A stretch of 64,000 bases of DNA from Malurus cyaneus samueli. Taxonomy: Eukaryota; Chordata; Aves; Passeriformes; Maluridae. The stretch lies in assembly GCA_009741485.1 (NCBI GenBank), contig CM019236.1, positions 44,424,716 through 44,488,715 on the forward strand, given 5' to 3'. The stretch's first letter is position 1. Every line of letters begins with the position of its first letter. The notes below the pieces were generated by a model, which was not told where the DNA came from, made no database searches, and worked only from the letters and a program-made list of their open reading frames with translations. Positions 10,107 to 22,931 of this stretch are shown here, piece by piece. Position numbers and translations under genes: made by a program.

Positions 10107-10337
10107 TCAGAGTGTGTAGGTCAGGAATGGGGAAAGGAGTGGCGCATGCACCCAGGCTGCAGGTTTTGTCAGGGTAGTTGATTTACAGTGAAAAGACTCA
10201 GTTCTTGCAAAACTAGTCTTGCAGTAAAGGTAGCTCCAAACACTGAGGAGTCAGTGATATCTGTTCCATGAAGGCTGAGAGGCACTGTTCCCAGGAGCTA
10301 TCTCCTGAGCTCTGTTTTCCATCTGTTAATGCTGGGC

Positions 10338-10945
10338 ATCATAGAATCATTGTATGATTCCCCTGAGATAGAAGGGAGCCACTAGGATCAATGAGTCCAG
10401 CTCTTCAGCCTGCACAGAACAACCCCAAAAATGACACCATGTGACTGAAAACGTTGTCCAAACACTTCCTGAACTCTGTCAGGCGTGGTGCTGAGACCAC
10501 TTCCCTAGGGAGCCTGTTCCAGTGCCCAACCACCCTCTGGTTATGCAACCTAAACCTCTCCTGTCAGAGTTATTATCATTCCCTCAGGTCCTCGGGATAC
10601 TCTCTGGGTGCCAAAGAAAAGAGATCAGTGCCTGCCCCTCTTCTTCCCCTCACAAGGAAGTTGTAGACTGCAATGAAGTCTCCCCTCAGACTCATCTTCT
10701 CCAGCCTGAACAAACAAAATTACATCTGTTCCTTGTATGTCTTCCCCCTGAGGCTCTTCACTGTCTTCACTGGCCTTCATTGGTCACTCTCTAACAGATT
10801 TTTGTCCTTCTTGTATTGTGGAACCCAGAACTGCCCCTAGCACTCGAGGTGAGGCTGCCCCAGTGCAGAGCAGAGTGGGACACTCCCTTGCCTGACTGTC
10901 TGGTGATGCTGTGCCTGATGCACCCCAGGGCACGCTTGGCTTATG
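10338..10945 (-). mobile_element. CR1 LINE fragment (3' end, minus strand)
   Basis: Read on the minus strand this is the 3' part of a CR1 non-LTR retrotransposon. The left edge carries the CR1 tail word (catagaatcat on plus, atgattctatg on minus). Further right are phrases typical of CR1 in reverse orientation, such as the ccagcctgaacaaac and gaggctgcccca segments. It is 5'-truncated near 10945, as most CR1 copies are. Its sequence differs clearly from the copy at 39457, so it comes from a different, probably older subfamily. No intact reading frame remains. Confidence 0.88.
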
Positions 10946-13900
10946 CCAATACTAGCGAATGGTTATGTTAGCTGTGCAGAGTCATGGGCAGATTCCCACA
11001 CCTGGAGACACATTGTGGAACTGCATGTGCCCCATTTGCCATGGGCTAACAGATTATGGCCAAAACAAACTCTTTTTGCCTGGTGATTTTCTCATAGCAT
11101 TTTCATTTCAGACAAAATCCTCATGTTGCAATTACAGGGCTGACAATAGCCATGATATGTGGTTACTAAACTCATTCCTGCCTGTGCTGGCCAAAGGGTT
11201 AGCTGTAGAGAATATTAGGAGCTTCACCCACTCCATTTTGTTTATTCAGCCGACATCTCTGAGTAGTGTCATTATCAGCCTAAGTACTCAGAGTGCTAGC
11301 TGCATTATCTACCACAATCTTCAAATACGTCAAAAGAGACTTGGAGAGAGATATTTTTAATTAAAGAAGCTAGGCACATATGATAGCCACAAATTAAGAC
11401 TAATATCTACCATTCTATTTCAAATTTTGTTCTTGTCCAAACCCTGTGAATGGTCCTGTGAGCCCATGGCAGTTGGGGTGTTGTTTAGAATTAGGCTTGA
11501 CTTTTTGACAGGTGATTGCCTCCTCCCCCCAAAGGATTGCTGTGCATCAGTGGAGTGCCCTCATTTCTGTTCTGTGTGGATGGAGGCTGATGGCAGCATC
11601 CCCAGCAAAACTGTGCTGCACTCATGTACTTGCTGCAGGTGCTCTGCAAGTTGCATTGTCTTGCAATACCTCCAGACACCTTCTGTGAAAGGAATATAAG
11701 CACCTATATGATTGGGAGCTGCTGTATTTTTCAACGAAATTAATTTAAGAAAAAATTACATTGTAATTTTCAGGAACACTTCAGCACTGAGATTCTTTGC
11801 TGTCCTTTTCCCACCCCTCCATTGTCCCTGCGAAATTCAACAACCTTATTGTATTGTACTGAGCAACACATGTCCGACTAAACTATGTCAGTGCTGTGTA
11901 GTTTGCCACTCTCTCCAGGCATCTCAGGGGAAAATGGTTTATGCAGAACAGTACTCCCAACAACCTGCTGTGTTTCACTTCTTTTGCAGGGATTATATGG
12001 GTCTGTGTCTCCTGATGGGATTGCAAGCTGAGGAGGCCTAGGGATGCTGATGATTCCCATTGTTAAATTTTAGAGGATCCCACTCCCTGATTTGGGGCCA
12101 GAATAATTTTTATCTGTGCTTATTTGGAGCAGGGTGGGGGACACGATAGCACAATTTCTGTTGATGCTCTAACCTATACAAACACGTTGAACTTTGGAAA
12201 AACCTTATCAGTATGCATATCTTTGCTCTGGCCTTCACAGCATTTTTGCTTCTGAGAGAGGCATCAGTGCTTGGTAATGTGGGTGTGCTTGACTGTTGTA
12301 ATCGGGTGGATAAGCTCATTTAAGAATGAGTTGCACCACTAATTGTTTTGTCAACATAGGAGATGAAAGAAGTTATTGTGCATTTTTAGGGCTTTGCAGA
12401 AGCTGGAAATTCCCCTGTACTGGTGTGAGAGTTATTCCAGAGAGTGCATATACTGTGAAGGTTGTTACTTTTCCTTGCAGATGATTTGGCCAGGCAGTTT
12501 GACACTTACAGTGGTAATTGCATTGCTCTACAATAACTCTGCATTCTGTTTAGAGCCCCATGAAAAAAAAACTGGACTGTATTAAATTTTAACTGTGATT
12601 GAATTATAAGAGATTTAGCTCCCAAGATTTACCTATATACAAATCATTCCCAAGCTAAAACAAATCAATGAGAGATGCTTAGCCACACCTTGGAGAAAAT
12701 GGGTTGGTGCATGCTGTCTGCTTGACTGCTAATGACTGATTTCTCATGATCCTGAGCTTTGTATTGTCCTTTTTATCAGGTATCACCTCTTTGCAGTCCC
12801 TCACGGTGTGCAAACCAAAGCAAAGCCAAGGCATAAGGAAGCAGCGGGAAGCTGCCAGGCACAGGGCTCACACAGAAAGGTGTGGGGAGATATTTTACTA
12901 CAAGGCCATCCTTTCTGTAACCAGTATCTCTGTGAACTTCCCTCCATTGCTTACCATCATGGGCTTGTGTTTTCTTTAGCAAAACAGCAACAGTGGTTAT
13001 TTGAATAACTTGTCTCCTTACTTTGGTTTTACTCTTCTCTTCACGCTACCTTCACAAGGTTTTGTTAATGCAAAAACAATTACTCAGGCTCTGAAAAATC
13101 CGTAAATGGTGACATCAGCTGCACTGGGTAACACAGAGCCCCTTAGTCCTCAGTCCTCTACACAGCACATAACTGGTGCCTAGGACAGATAAGTAAAACC
13201 TGAGTGTAGGGTAATGGCACTTTCTTGGCACCAGCTCTAAGTTCCCAGTGATTTATCAATCATGGCTCAGGGACTTTTGAATGAAGGTTTGGATCCCTTC
13301 ATTAAATCATGTCAGACCTTCTAAATCTCCAGCAAAGATATGCTAGGTCCGGAAATGCACTGGAAATGCTGAAACTTCAACAGGGGTGTAGGAGTACCTA
13401 GTCCTTAATCCTGGGGCTGTGGAGAAAAATTAAGGGGAAATGCTCTCTTTTAACATTATCTCCATCTCATTCTGGCTAAATCTGTAAAATTGTACCAGGA
13501 GTGTTTCTTAAACATAAATTCCTATTGTTTCACCAACTCTGGGCATCCTACTGGGTCACAATGGGAGGGTGGACAAGGGACACATGGTCTTAATATGCTC
13601 ACCTTGGAATAATATTCAAAGAGTTCCCTTTAAGATTCTGAGAAGAGAGTGGAAATAAGGTAATAGTATGTAACACACACTGGATTGCTATTCTTGCTGA
13701 AAAATTATTTTTTTTCCAAGCCCAGAGCTTGAAAATCTTTCAGAGATATTGAAAAATCTCCTATCATTAGGATAGGGCTTTGGATGACAAGAAGAGTGAT
13801 ACTGGCTCTGAGTGTGGCCATTCTAATGTCAGTGATGCAGAAGTGAGATCATTAGTGGTCATGATTGTTATTCCAGTCATCTAGTCCTCATTGCCTGCAG

Positions 13901-16900
13901 AGTGAATATGGTGGCCAAGACTGTTGTAATGAGATCCTGGAAAAATAATGGTGTTTTCTGAACCCAAGTGCAAAAAAGAATCTCTCTACTTAAGCCAGAG
14001 TAGTGATTTTTCCCTTATACCTCAATCATCTCTCCTTGATTTTTTTGAATATTTGTGTACCCAGAAAGAAAGCGCAGAGGATTCAGACTATGTGATTTGT
14101 GATCAGACAAAACAGATATAAATCAAAGGGGAAAAAAAATAGACAGCTGTAATGTAACTGTGAGTTTGACTAAACCCCTTGGCTCTCTTTCTTCCCACAA
14201 TGAATCTCTCTCTGTTGTCAGGAAAGAACTGGCCCTAAAAGAACCACCTCTAGTGGAGGAAAGAGAGTTGCTTCTCCATACCCACCCACCTGTGGTTCAG
14301 CAGCTCCTGTTGTCACAGGTAGGTAGCACTGGTGGCAGCTACATCGGTATATGTGCTGCTGCATGCCTGTGGCTGCCTTGCACACTAGCTCCAACGATTT
14401 TTTCAGTCTCCTGGTTCTTTCAGGATTTTGTTGCTCTTCCCTTCAGAGCCATCTGAGAGGCTGGAATGCTCAAGAATGGAGGAACAGGAGCCTTGAATAT
14501 GTTCATCTGTGGTGCCTAGTACCTTAGCTAACTCCCAAATTCTTTCCTTGTTCTGCAATGAAACAGAATTCTGTTCAAAAACTTGTTTGCAGATGATCAG
14601 AGGATCCTGGAATAAAAAATTTTGTTCTTCTGTTTTCTGTCTGCTAAAAGTTTCTGCCTCATGCATCTGCTTAGAAGACATGGTTGATTATTTGTGAGTA
14701 AAATTTCCCCCCTGGGCAGGTGAGGGTTAGAGGCACAGTTGGTGCCAGTGGCTGCATATTCTGCTACAGAAGAACAGTGTTCAGCATGAGCTTTGGCAGT
14801 AGTAAACACTGTCACCCCCTGCCTCTGCACTCTGCTGTCCCTCAAAGGTTTCACTCAACTGGGGGAGGCTCTTAATTGCACCATCAGCACATTCAGGTTT
14901 CTTGTGAGTATATCCTTCACTCCATGAGCTCCTTGACTTCCATAACCTTGTTTATTAGTGGTACTTTAGATCACTTTCCTCAAACGGAGTTTGGCTCTCT
15001 CCATTGTTCTGCCTTTCTGGTCCATTCTGGTCTCCATCTCCATCCTCCACTGTACTCCATCGTCCTTCTCATTGAAGATGGCAGCAGCCAAAAGGTCTTC
15101 CTATGCCACCCTCTTATTAAGAGTTGTACAGGAAAGAAATAAAAGGAAAGAAGAGAACTAAGAGAAGAAGAGGAAAATATTACCTCCAAGCAGAATGTGA
15201 GAGTACAGAAAGCCTTCATGGATTTTAGCCTCATTTGACAAAGGAGAATCTCTCTCAGGGTAGAAATTCTCCCTAGGAGAGCAGTGCGTTGTGAGCCTTT
15301 CCTTCAGATATGTTAGTCTCTTGGCACATTTATCTTCATCTTTCCTTGCTGTCTTCTGTACATGCAAAGGCAAAGCTTTGTTCTGACGAGGTAGAGATCC
15401 TCCTAACCTGGATAAGGCATGCTTTTGGAGATTGCCTGGCTTTTAACCACCTCTCATTTTACTTGGGGAGCAGGGAGGAAATTAGGAGGCACTATCATCA
15501 TGTAGACATTGGTGTAGACATTACTTCTGCTGACTCACCATTGCCAGTTCTCCCCTTCCCCCTGCTCCAAGATATTTTCATGGATAATGAGTGGGCTCTA
15601 ACAGTTCTAAAAACACAACTGTGACTGCAGCAGAGGAGTATGTTTTCTGAGTACATTGCCACCCACAGGAAATGACAAGAGATTTTTGTTTTGGTTTGGG
15701 TTTTTAAAAAATTTTATTAGAATCATGGTATACCTCTGTAGCCGAAACTGAAATAAGTCCCATGTTTATGTTTGCTGTATGACTCGTGGCAGCATACAAT
15801 ACACCTAAACCCCCAGACATGTGACTGTGGCTCAGCTCTCCCTGTAAATTCCTGTCCTCTTTTGAACACTTTTACAATTGCGTTATTATCTCTCCCTGAA
15901 GCCTGGCTCCCTGTTCTCTGTCATCACGATTCAATCTTAGAAATAACAATCAGGATCAGCAGTACTTTGGAGCTATCAAGGTCCATGAAGCAAGAAACGT
16001 GGTTTTCATCTCACTCCAGCCTCAGCAGACTGAAAGAAATTGCATTTTTCTGAAGGTCATTGGAGGAAAGGAGATGCTCAGTTCTGTGTGCATAGAGACC
16101 ACAGCACGGACAGGCCACACTGGAGGGCAGAGGGTGATTTTGCTGTGTGGGTATCTGTGATTTATGAACCTACACCCTCAGATCTCGCTGACATTAGCAC
16201 CTTGCAGGACTGAGAGAACTGAAGCCTTGGTTCTGGCTCAGACACCAAGGGATTGTTTCTGGAAAGTGCTGTCCATATACACAACGGTATCCAGGCCTAG
16301 ATGTGAGTATAGACTTGCCCTGAGGAATATTCTTGTTCATTCTTGCTCCACATTTGAGTAAACTTCTATTTATTCCTCTGATGGAGCAAAGACCTTCAGG
16401 CTTTGCAGAGTGTTCATTCACATCCTGACCATACCTTTCCCTGATGCCAGAACACCAAGGCTTTGCTGTGACTTTTCCACAGAGCAGCCTCCTGCCTGGA
16501 AAGGAAAGCAGCTCCCTCTCTGTGGCCTCAATATCTCTGACACTTTTGTCCAAAGAGGCATCAAGGCAGGATCTTAGTCGAGGGAACAGAATAGTTCTCT
16601 CATGTCTATATGGGAGGATGAAGAGTCTCTGTTTCTTTTAATAATGGCCAAATAGGAAGCAAAACCCCAGGTCTCCTCCCTGGTTGGAGGCTGAAGGATG
16701 GGGTTAGGTGTCAGGAGTAAATAGTGTCAAGAATAATAACACATCTTGTTTCTTTCATCACTCTGTGCGTCTACAAGCATCCCGTGGCTCTTCCTGCTGT
16801 CAGGTTGTTGCAGAAGCGTATGTTAAGGAAAGGACCTGCAGAAAACAAAGAAAGGAAAATCCGCAAGAAGATGGAAGCACTTTGAGAGCTCAGAAGAGTA

Positions 16901-18355
16901 TGAGAGCCCACAAGGCAAAACAAGTATTTGCTCTTTATTACTCAACTGCTGCTTTTCTATTCCTTACTTGCTCCCTCTCCACAGTCTGCTTTTAATAAAA
17001 AAGTGAACCGCTGGTAGTTGAGTGATGAGTATTTAAAAGATCTTGAGTTGTGTGCCAAAAATTCAGATCATTCAAAATAATGAGATTTAAAAAAAAAATA
17101 TGTTTGATCTTTTTCTGATTTTCTTCTTGGTATTTGATTCCGTGTAACCTCACATTTTAAAGCTTTTGTCCCTGCACTTTGAAGATATCTTCTCCTTCAT
17201 AAAAGCATCGTTTTCTCTGAATTCAGTACATGTCTACTCAGTTAGAAAAGAGGAAAAAAAAAACCACCCAGCTAAATTAAAATGTAAAAAAAAAAAAAAA
17301 AAATAGAAAGTTTTAAATTTTGAATATTCTGATTTGGTGACATTGAACTACTGATGTTATCAGTATCTTTATATGCAGTAATGGGTTCAGGGCAGTAGTC
17401 AGACATGATCTCAATCTAAATCAAACATGAGAGAATCTTTTGTAGTATTGGAATTTGGTAGAATATACAAATGCCTAACAGGTTTCAATTTGTTTGCAAA
17501 ATCAAAACAGAAGAGCTCCGGCTCCCATTTTTTTATAGACCGACATAAAATACAATACAATTTAGCTCCAGTCTTCATGCATGAAGAATCAGAGTAGAGT
17601 CTGGTATGTATGAATGATGTAATAGCTGATATATTTTTGAACATTTAGCACCAGGATGCTTTTGGCAGCATGGGGAAGCTGGAGGGAATAGCACAATGAT
17701 GATGGAGTGTTATGAAATGAGATTGATGCAGGCCCTACAGAAGCAGTAAGAAGCACTGAAGATAGAGTTCTCAAAATGCTCATATAAGTCCTTGCTTGTG
17801 CACAAAAAAAAGTCTTGGTAAGTCCCATCTCTGTCCGAGTGCAAGTCTTGGATACATGGTGGTTCTTCAGTTCTTCCCTTCTTCTTTGCTGCAATAGGAT
17901 GAAGGGGCAGGAAAAGGCCAAGCAGGAGCCATTGATCCAGCCCCCAGCCACAGACAGAGACAGTTCTGAATCTGGGTTTCCCATTGTGTGGCCGTGGCAT
18001 AACAAGGCAGCCTTGTCTGGGGTTATGGTTTCTGCAAACCAGTGACTCATGCTATGGTGAGAGGAGTTTGCTGCTCAGTGGGGTGGATGCACCTCTGACC
18101 TGCATGTGGAAGCACCCACTGGCTCAGGGCAGGCTGTTCCCATTCACAGAGAAAGAAGCAATATACTTTCTTATTTTCCAGCCTCCTTCTTTAAAGCAAA
18201 ATAAAAGCTGTGCCTGTTATGTACACAAAGATGAGGAATGTTTTGCAATGCTCCTGTCCCACCTGCAGTGATATTTTTTCTGTCCAGTCTCCTTATTTGT
18301 ACTAGCTACTTTCACCTAGATTGGCAGAGGACCAGGGCTTGGAGGATGTCAAGTG

Positions 18356-18379
18356 AAAAAAAAAAAAAAAAAAAAAAAA
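18356..18379. repeat. Poly-A tract (24 bases)
   Basis: An uninterrupted run of 24 A is followed by a purine-rich segment. There is no recognisable retrotransposon or processed gene copy to its left. Confidence 0.9.
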
Positions 18380-21300
18380 GAAGGGAAATATGGGTAGAAG
18401 AAATGGGAGAGAAGATCCCTGTTTGTGTGCCAAGCGAGGGAAAGGCAGCAGCACTGTGAGATCAGCCTCTGCTTTTTGCCAGTGAATTTGCACTGGAAAC
18501 AGCACTGATGGGAGCCAAGCTGCATTCATTCTCCTGTGGGTGGAACCATTTGTATGAAGCAAATCATCGGTATTTTTTAAACTGATTTTTACTGATTTCA
18601 CATATTGATGAGATGTGCAATTTTTGCTGTCAATCACTCAGTAGTAAATCAAAAACTGGTGCTGAAATCAACTCCTTCCAGGAAGAAAAAAAATGGTTGG
18701 ACCAGGAACCCATTTATCTCCTTCCCATTGCACGCACTTTGAGTAGTGACAGCACATTCAAAACCGATGTGTTAACAAATCCTGTGAGGTTAAGCTGGGT
18801 GGAATTGACTGCATAAGGGAGCAGAATGTCTGATTGTTGAGTGTTTGGGAATGTCTGTGCTTTGTGGCTCTAAAATGCTAGCTGAGCAAGCAGCACAACA
18901 GACCATAATGGCATTGAATGGGCTTTACACCCAGCACCTATGTGGCTCTTTCCTGTCTGAGGCTTTCCTTTTGCAGCGTAGATATTTTAGTACAATAGAG
19001 ATATCCCATGGAATTGCTTAGCTGTGCTACTATGAATTGTTTTCATTAGTGCCCAAGAATACCTAACTCTGTTACATTAGGCACTGCTGACACCTGTTGT
19101 AGGAGACAATCCCTCCTTCAGAGGTTTTGCAATCTAAATAATCAGTCATGGACTGAGGGGAGGACGCAGAGACAAAAATCCAAAGTGTGATTTTTGAGGA
19201 ACAGAGGAAAGAAATTGAAATAATTTTCAAGTTTAAACATTTGAGATTTTGAGGACCTTGTTTCATCAAAAGAGAAAGGCATGTTAACTTTCCAAACAGA
19301 AATTACTTCAATAGGAGAGGAGAACCGATTACTTAATGGGAGAATCCATTAAAATTGCTTTACTTTACAGACTTGGTAAGGGAATTTCTTCATACAGGTG
19401 GGATCACTGCCCCAGCAGGAGCCACCTCATGAAGGGATGCCTGTGAGGTCAAGGCCAGCTGGTGGATTTGCCCACAGATAAATCCAGTTTGGCACAACTC
19501 CCATCAGCCTGTAGTCATGTCCTCCCCAATTCTTGGGAGCACAGCACACACACAATCTGTCTTCATGTGTTGTATGGTCAAAATGAGACATCTTTTCCCG
19601 ATAAATTTCACTTAGCTGATGCTGTGTGTTTTGAATGGAGGCTTTTCAGAGCTGGTAGCATTCATCTTTTATTGTGGGAAAAGTGTATTTTATCTACTTG
19701 TCTTGTATGCAAAATGTCTGTCCTGCTACAGCTCAAACTTCCATAAAAAATTTACCATGGAATAGAAATGAGCATTAAAAATGAGAGCCTGCACAGATGC
19801 TCCTGTGGGCCAGGCAATGTTCATGGTGTGGGTAAAAGGTCTTGGTAGGTGATCCCCCACTCCCTTACCCATATGGAAGCAATGTAGCAAGACTCAACCC
19901 TTACGGGGGAGCTTCTCCAGTCATTATGCAAATCATTCCTTTCAGCCTCATTTGCATAACTGAGGAGCTGCGTGGAGGGGGGGTGTCCCTCCTTCCTGAC
20001 TGCTGGAAAGGGTTGCTTTAGTGTGTTTGCTGAACTGTTGGACTGATGAGCATTTTTCAGGGTGATCCTCTTTGTTCATAAGCCTGTTAGACAGTGCTAT
20101 TTTTAATTCTTTAATACAGTGTGTTGTATAAAAAAATATCAAAAGCAAATTTAGTTAGTTACCATAGCAGGTAGCCTCTTGGACTGCAATCACTGAAGGA
20201 GATATTAACCTGGAGAAAGGCTCATTAAGTTTAGTAGCAAGAGCTTTTTCTTGCAGCTAATAAGTGAGTCATACAGGTACATATTTTTGCAGAAACTAGA
20301 TATTTTTCCCATCACAGTCAATTGAACTGCCCCTCTTTTATAGCCATCTGTCTGCTTCGGGGGATGTGTGTGAATTCTGTTGTTCTGTGTACTTTAAAAT
20401 CCTAGCTTCAAAAGCAGAAGTAAGAATAAAGCATTTGTTTACTCATCAATATTTCCATTAAGGCTGGAAAAAATCTTCTAAGTAGCACAGCAGTATTGCC
20501 ACATATTGTTGTTGTTAGAGGTGCTGAATATAGTTAGTATCATATAAAATGAGTACATGTAACAGTATAACTTTTATCCTGTGATTTGGATTTTAATTGT
20601 GTATCTGAGCCTCTGATCCTCAGGATTCATTAACCATCCCCTCGTCTAACCCTCCGCTCATTAGCTGCTGCCTGGCACCTTTGTAGCTGTTCCCAGTTTT
20701 GGGAAGGGCCTGTGATAAACAGGATTGCCCTGTGGCAAAAGGTAAGATGCTAATGTTTAGTTCTGTGCTTCTTTGCACTTGGGGGGAACTGCACACCTTG
20801 AGAGACACCTGATAAACTTCAACCAGTCAGATTGATCAAGGCTCTGTGCAAAACACTCTCGCATTCTTTACCTTCCCCTTGGTCAAATGTGAGGACTTTT
20901 TCTCCCATACCTTCTCTGCTAGAACATTTTCCCATCTTCAAAAGCAATAATAACTTTCTGAAGATGTAATTGATCATCACCATGTATGCCAGCCAATCTT
21001 CAGTTAGAGAGTTAATGAGAACATATAACACAGTGAAATGGAAGTCTTTGCAAACCTTAGATCTTGGTCCTCTAAGAGGATTTTGCAGCTGAAACGGCTG
21101 ATTTCTTTGGTTTGTCACTGAATAAATAAAGAGCATATTGGATTGTATAATTCAGTTTGTGCTACTGCTTCCTTGCATCTTTAAACTCAAATATTTGTTT
21201 TGATGTCATAACACAACACTTTGTCCTGAAAGGAGAGCAGATGAGCTTCCATGTTTAGGCTGTCAACTCCAAGGCAGCTATGATCATCACAGTGAAGGTT

Positions 21301-21520
21301 TCATGGAGCTGAAGATGATGGACAATATCACTCCAAATCTGACTATTTATAATTTTGGTCAACCAAAAGCTGTTGAATGGTACCGGACTTTTTTTTCTGA
21401 CAATAAGAAATTTTAGAATTAGGTCTCCTGCTATCAAATCAAAAAGTATCACAGCAGCACAATGTATGTAAAGTCATCCTGACAACTCATGATTGTCTAG
21501 ACATTTGCCAGTTTAGTTGG

Positions 21521-21542
21521 TTTTTTTTTTTTTTTTTTTTTT
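21521..21542. repeat. Poly-T tract (22 bases)
   Basis: An uninterrupted run of 22 T is followed by a T/G-rich segment. No associated element is visible. Confidence 0.9.
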
Positions 21543-22871
21543 GTTTGGTCTCTTTTTGGTGCCAGAAGGCTTCTTTGTTCTCTCTTTCTGTAGCCAGAGT
21601 GAGCTAAAGGAAACCACATGTTAAGTGAGTCACTTATCTGGCTAGCGCATAAAATTTATACTTTTGGTTTGTTGACATTTTTCTGATGCAGGGTCTGGGA
21701 AGCTGTGGTCTGGTAACTGAAGTATTAGGCACATACCTGAGAAGAGACTACCAAGGCAAACTAAATCATGAGCATCCTCTCTCTGAATTGCAAAAATAAG
21801 AGCAGTGACCAGTCCTTTAGCTGCTATGAATTGGGCTCTGAATGTACAGATTCCTGTGCCCTATCCAAAAAGCAATGATGGGACTTAAAAATGTATGTTT
21901 TCCAGAAATATGATGTGGATAGGTACTTAGAATTTAACCCTCAGGAGACACAAACTGGTCTCACCTAGCACGTCCCAAGAAGAAAACACTTCTACAAGTT
22001 GTTGGACATCTGTTCTTCCATATTCTATTTTGTGTTTTTGTTCAAGGGAGAAAATCAGCCAGGTATTACACAAATCATAAGTGCAAGGATGTTACCTTGA
22101 GGATCTGAAATTCACAACGCTTCCACTAAAGGCAACAGCACTGGTGAGTTAATCAGTGAGAAACAGAAATTCTCTGAAATTAAAGTTGTCTTTTTATTTC
22201 ACAGTTAATATAATTTTTTTTTAAATGCAGGCACTGTCATTTCAGTATTCAAATTACAAATTAGTCCTTGACTAGATGGATTATTTCAGCAAATAAATGC
22301 ATTGCACTCTTATACTTGGTGTATTTAGATTAATTAGAACCTTCTTATTTTAGAGAAAGAATTTCTTTATGCTAAGAAATGCAGTAAAGCCTATTGATTA
22401 AATTAACTCACTTATCACATATACATGTGGTTGATAAGAGCCACTTAGTATTTCCTGAGTAGAAAAGACAATTCAGCATTTTCTTGTGGCTTCTATTAGT
22501 GTCTTCATTAAACATTCATGTCATTTTCTTCCATTTCCCTTACTTGTCTAATAAATATACCATTAGAGCCATTAATTGCCCAGAGTTAAGTTGTTTAAGT
22601 GCTATAAGATATGCCAAGTAAATTGTTGGCTCCTAAGGTATTGGTTTTCTGTCTAGATATCTGGTATTTTTGCAGTCCCTTGAAACTCCAAATTCAATCA
22701 TCTCTGCAGCAGCAGAAAGGTAATTGAAACATTAGGCACAGCTCAGTCCCCAGGGGAATGAACAAACAAAAGATAGGCAAGCTACTGTGGCATTCTACAA
22801 AGGCGGGTGTATTCCATTTTAGGGGGAAAAAATCTTTACTACTGGAATAAAAAAAACTACTGCAGTGAGAA

Positions 22872-22931
22872 TTATTGGGGTAGTAGGAATGAAAATCCTA
22901 CTACGTTATTGGGGTAGTAGGAATGAAAATC
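22872..22931. repeat. 26-bp direct duplication with internal hairpin
   Basis: The 26 bases at 22872-22897 are repeated exactly at 22906-22931, 34 bases apart start to start, with 8 bases between. Those 8 bases belong to a second structure: GTAGTAGG (22880-22887) and CCTACTAC (22897-22904) are perfect inverted repeats around a 9-base loop. The duplication and the inverted arm thus share sequence. Confidence 0.95.

Larger units (their letters stand above)
10946..22871. other. Long stretch without recognised genes
   Basis: I see no recognisable exon, RNA gene or transposon body in these 12 kb. There are poly-A runs at 17286-17303 and 18356-18379 and a poly-T run at 21521-21542. Open frames reach about 150 codons (17589-18050, minus strand) but lack family resemblance and overlap one another. 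The part from about 22190 to 22640 is AT-rich with few simple repeats and is noted under findings. This could be intergenic sequence or a large intron. Confidence 0.55.
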
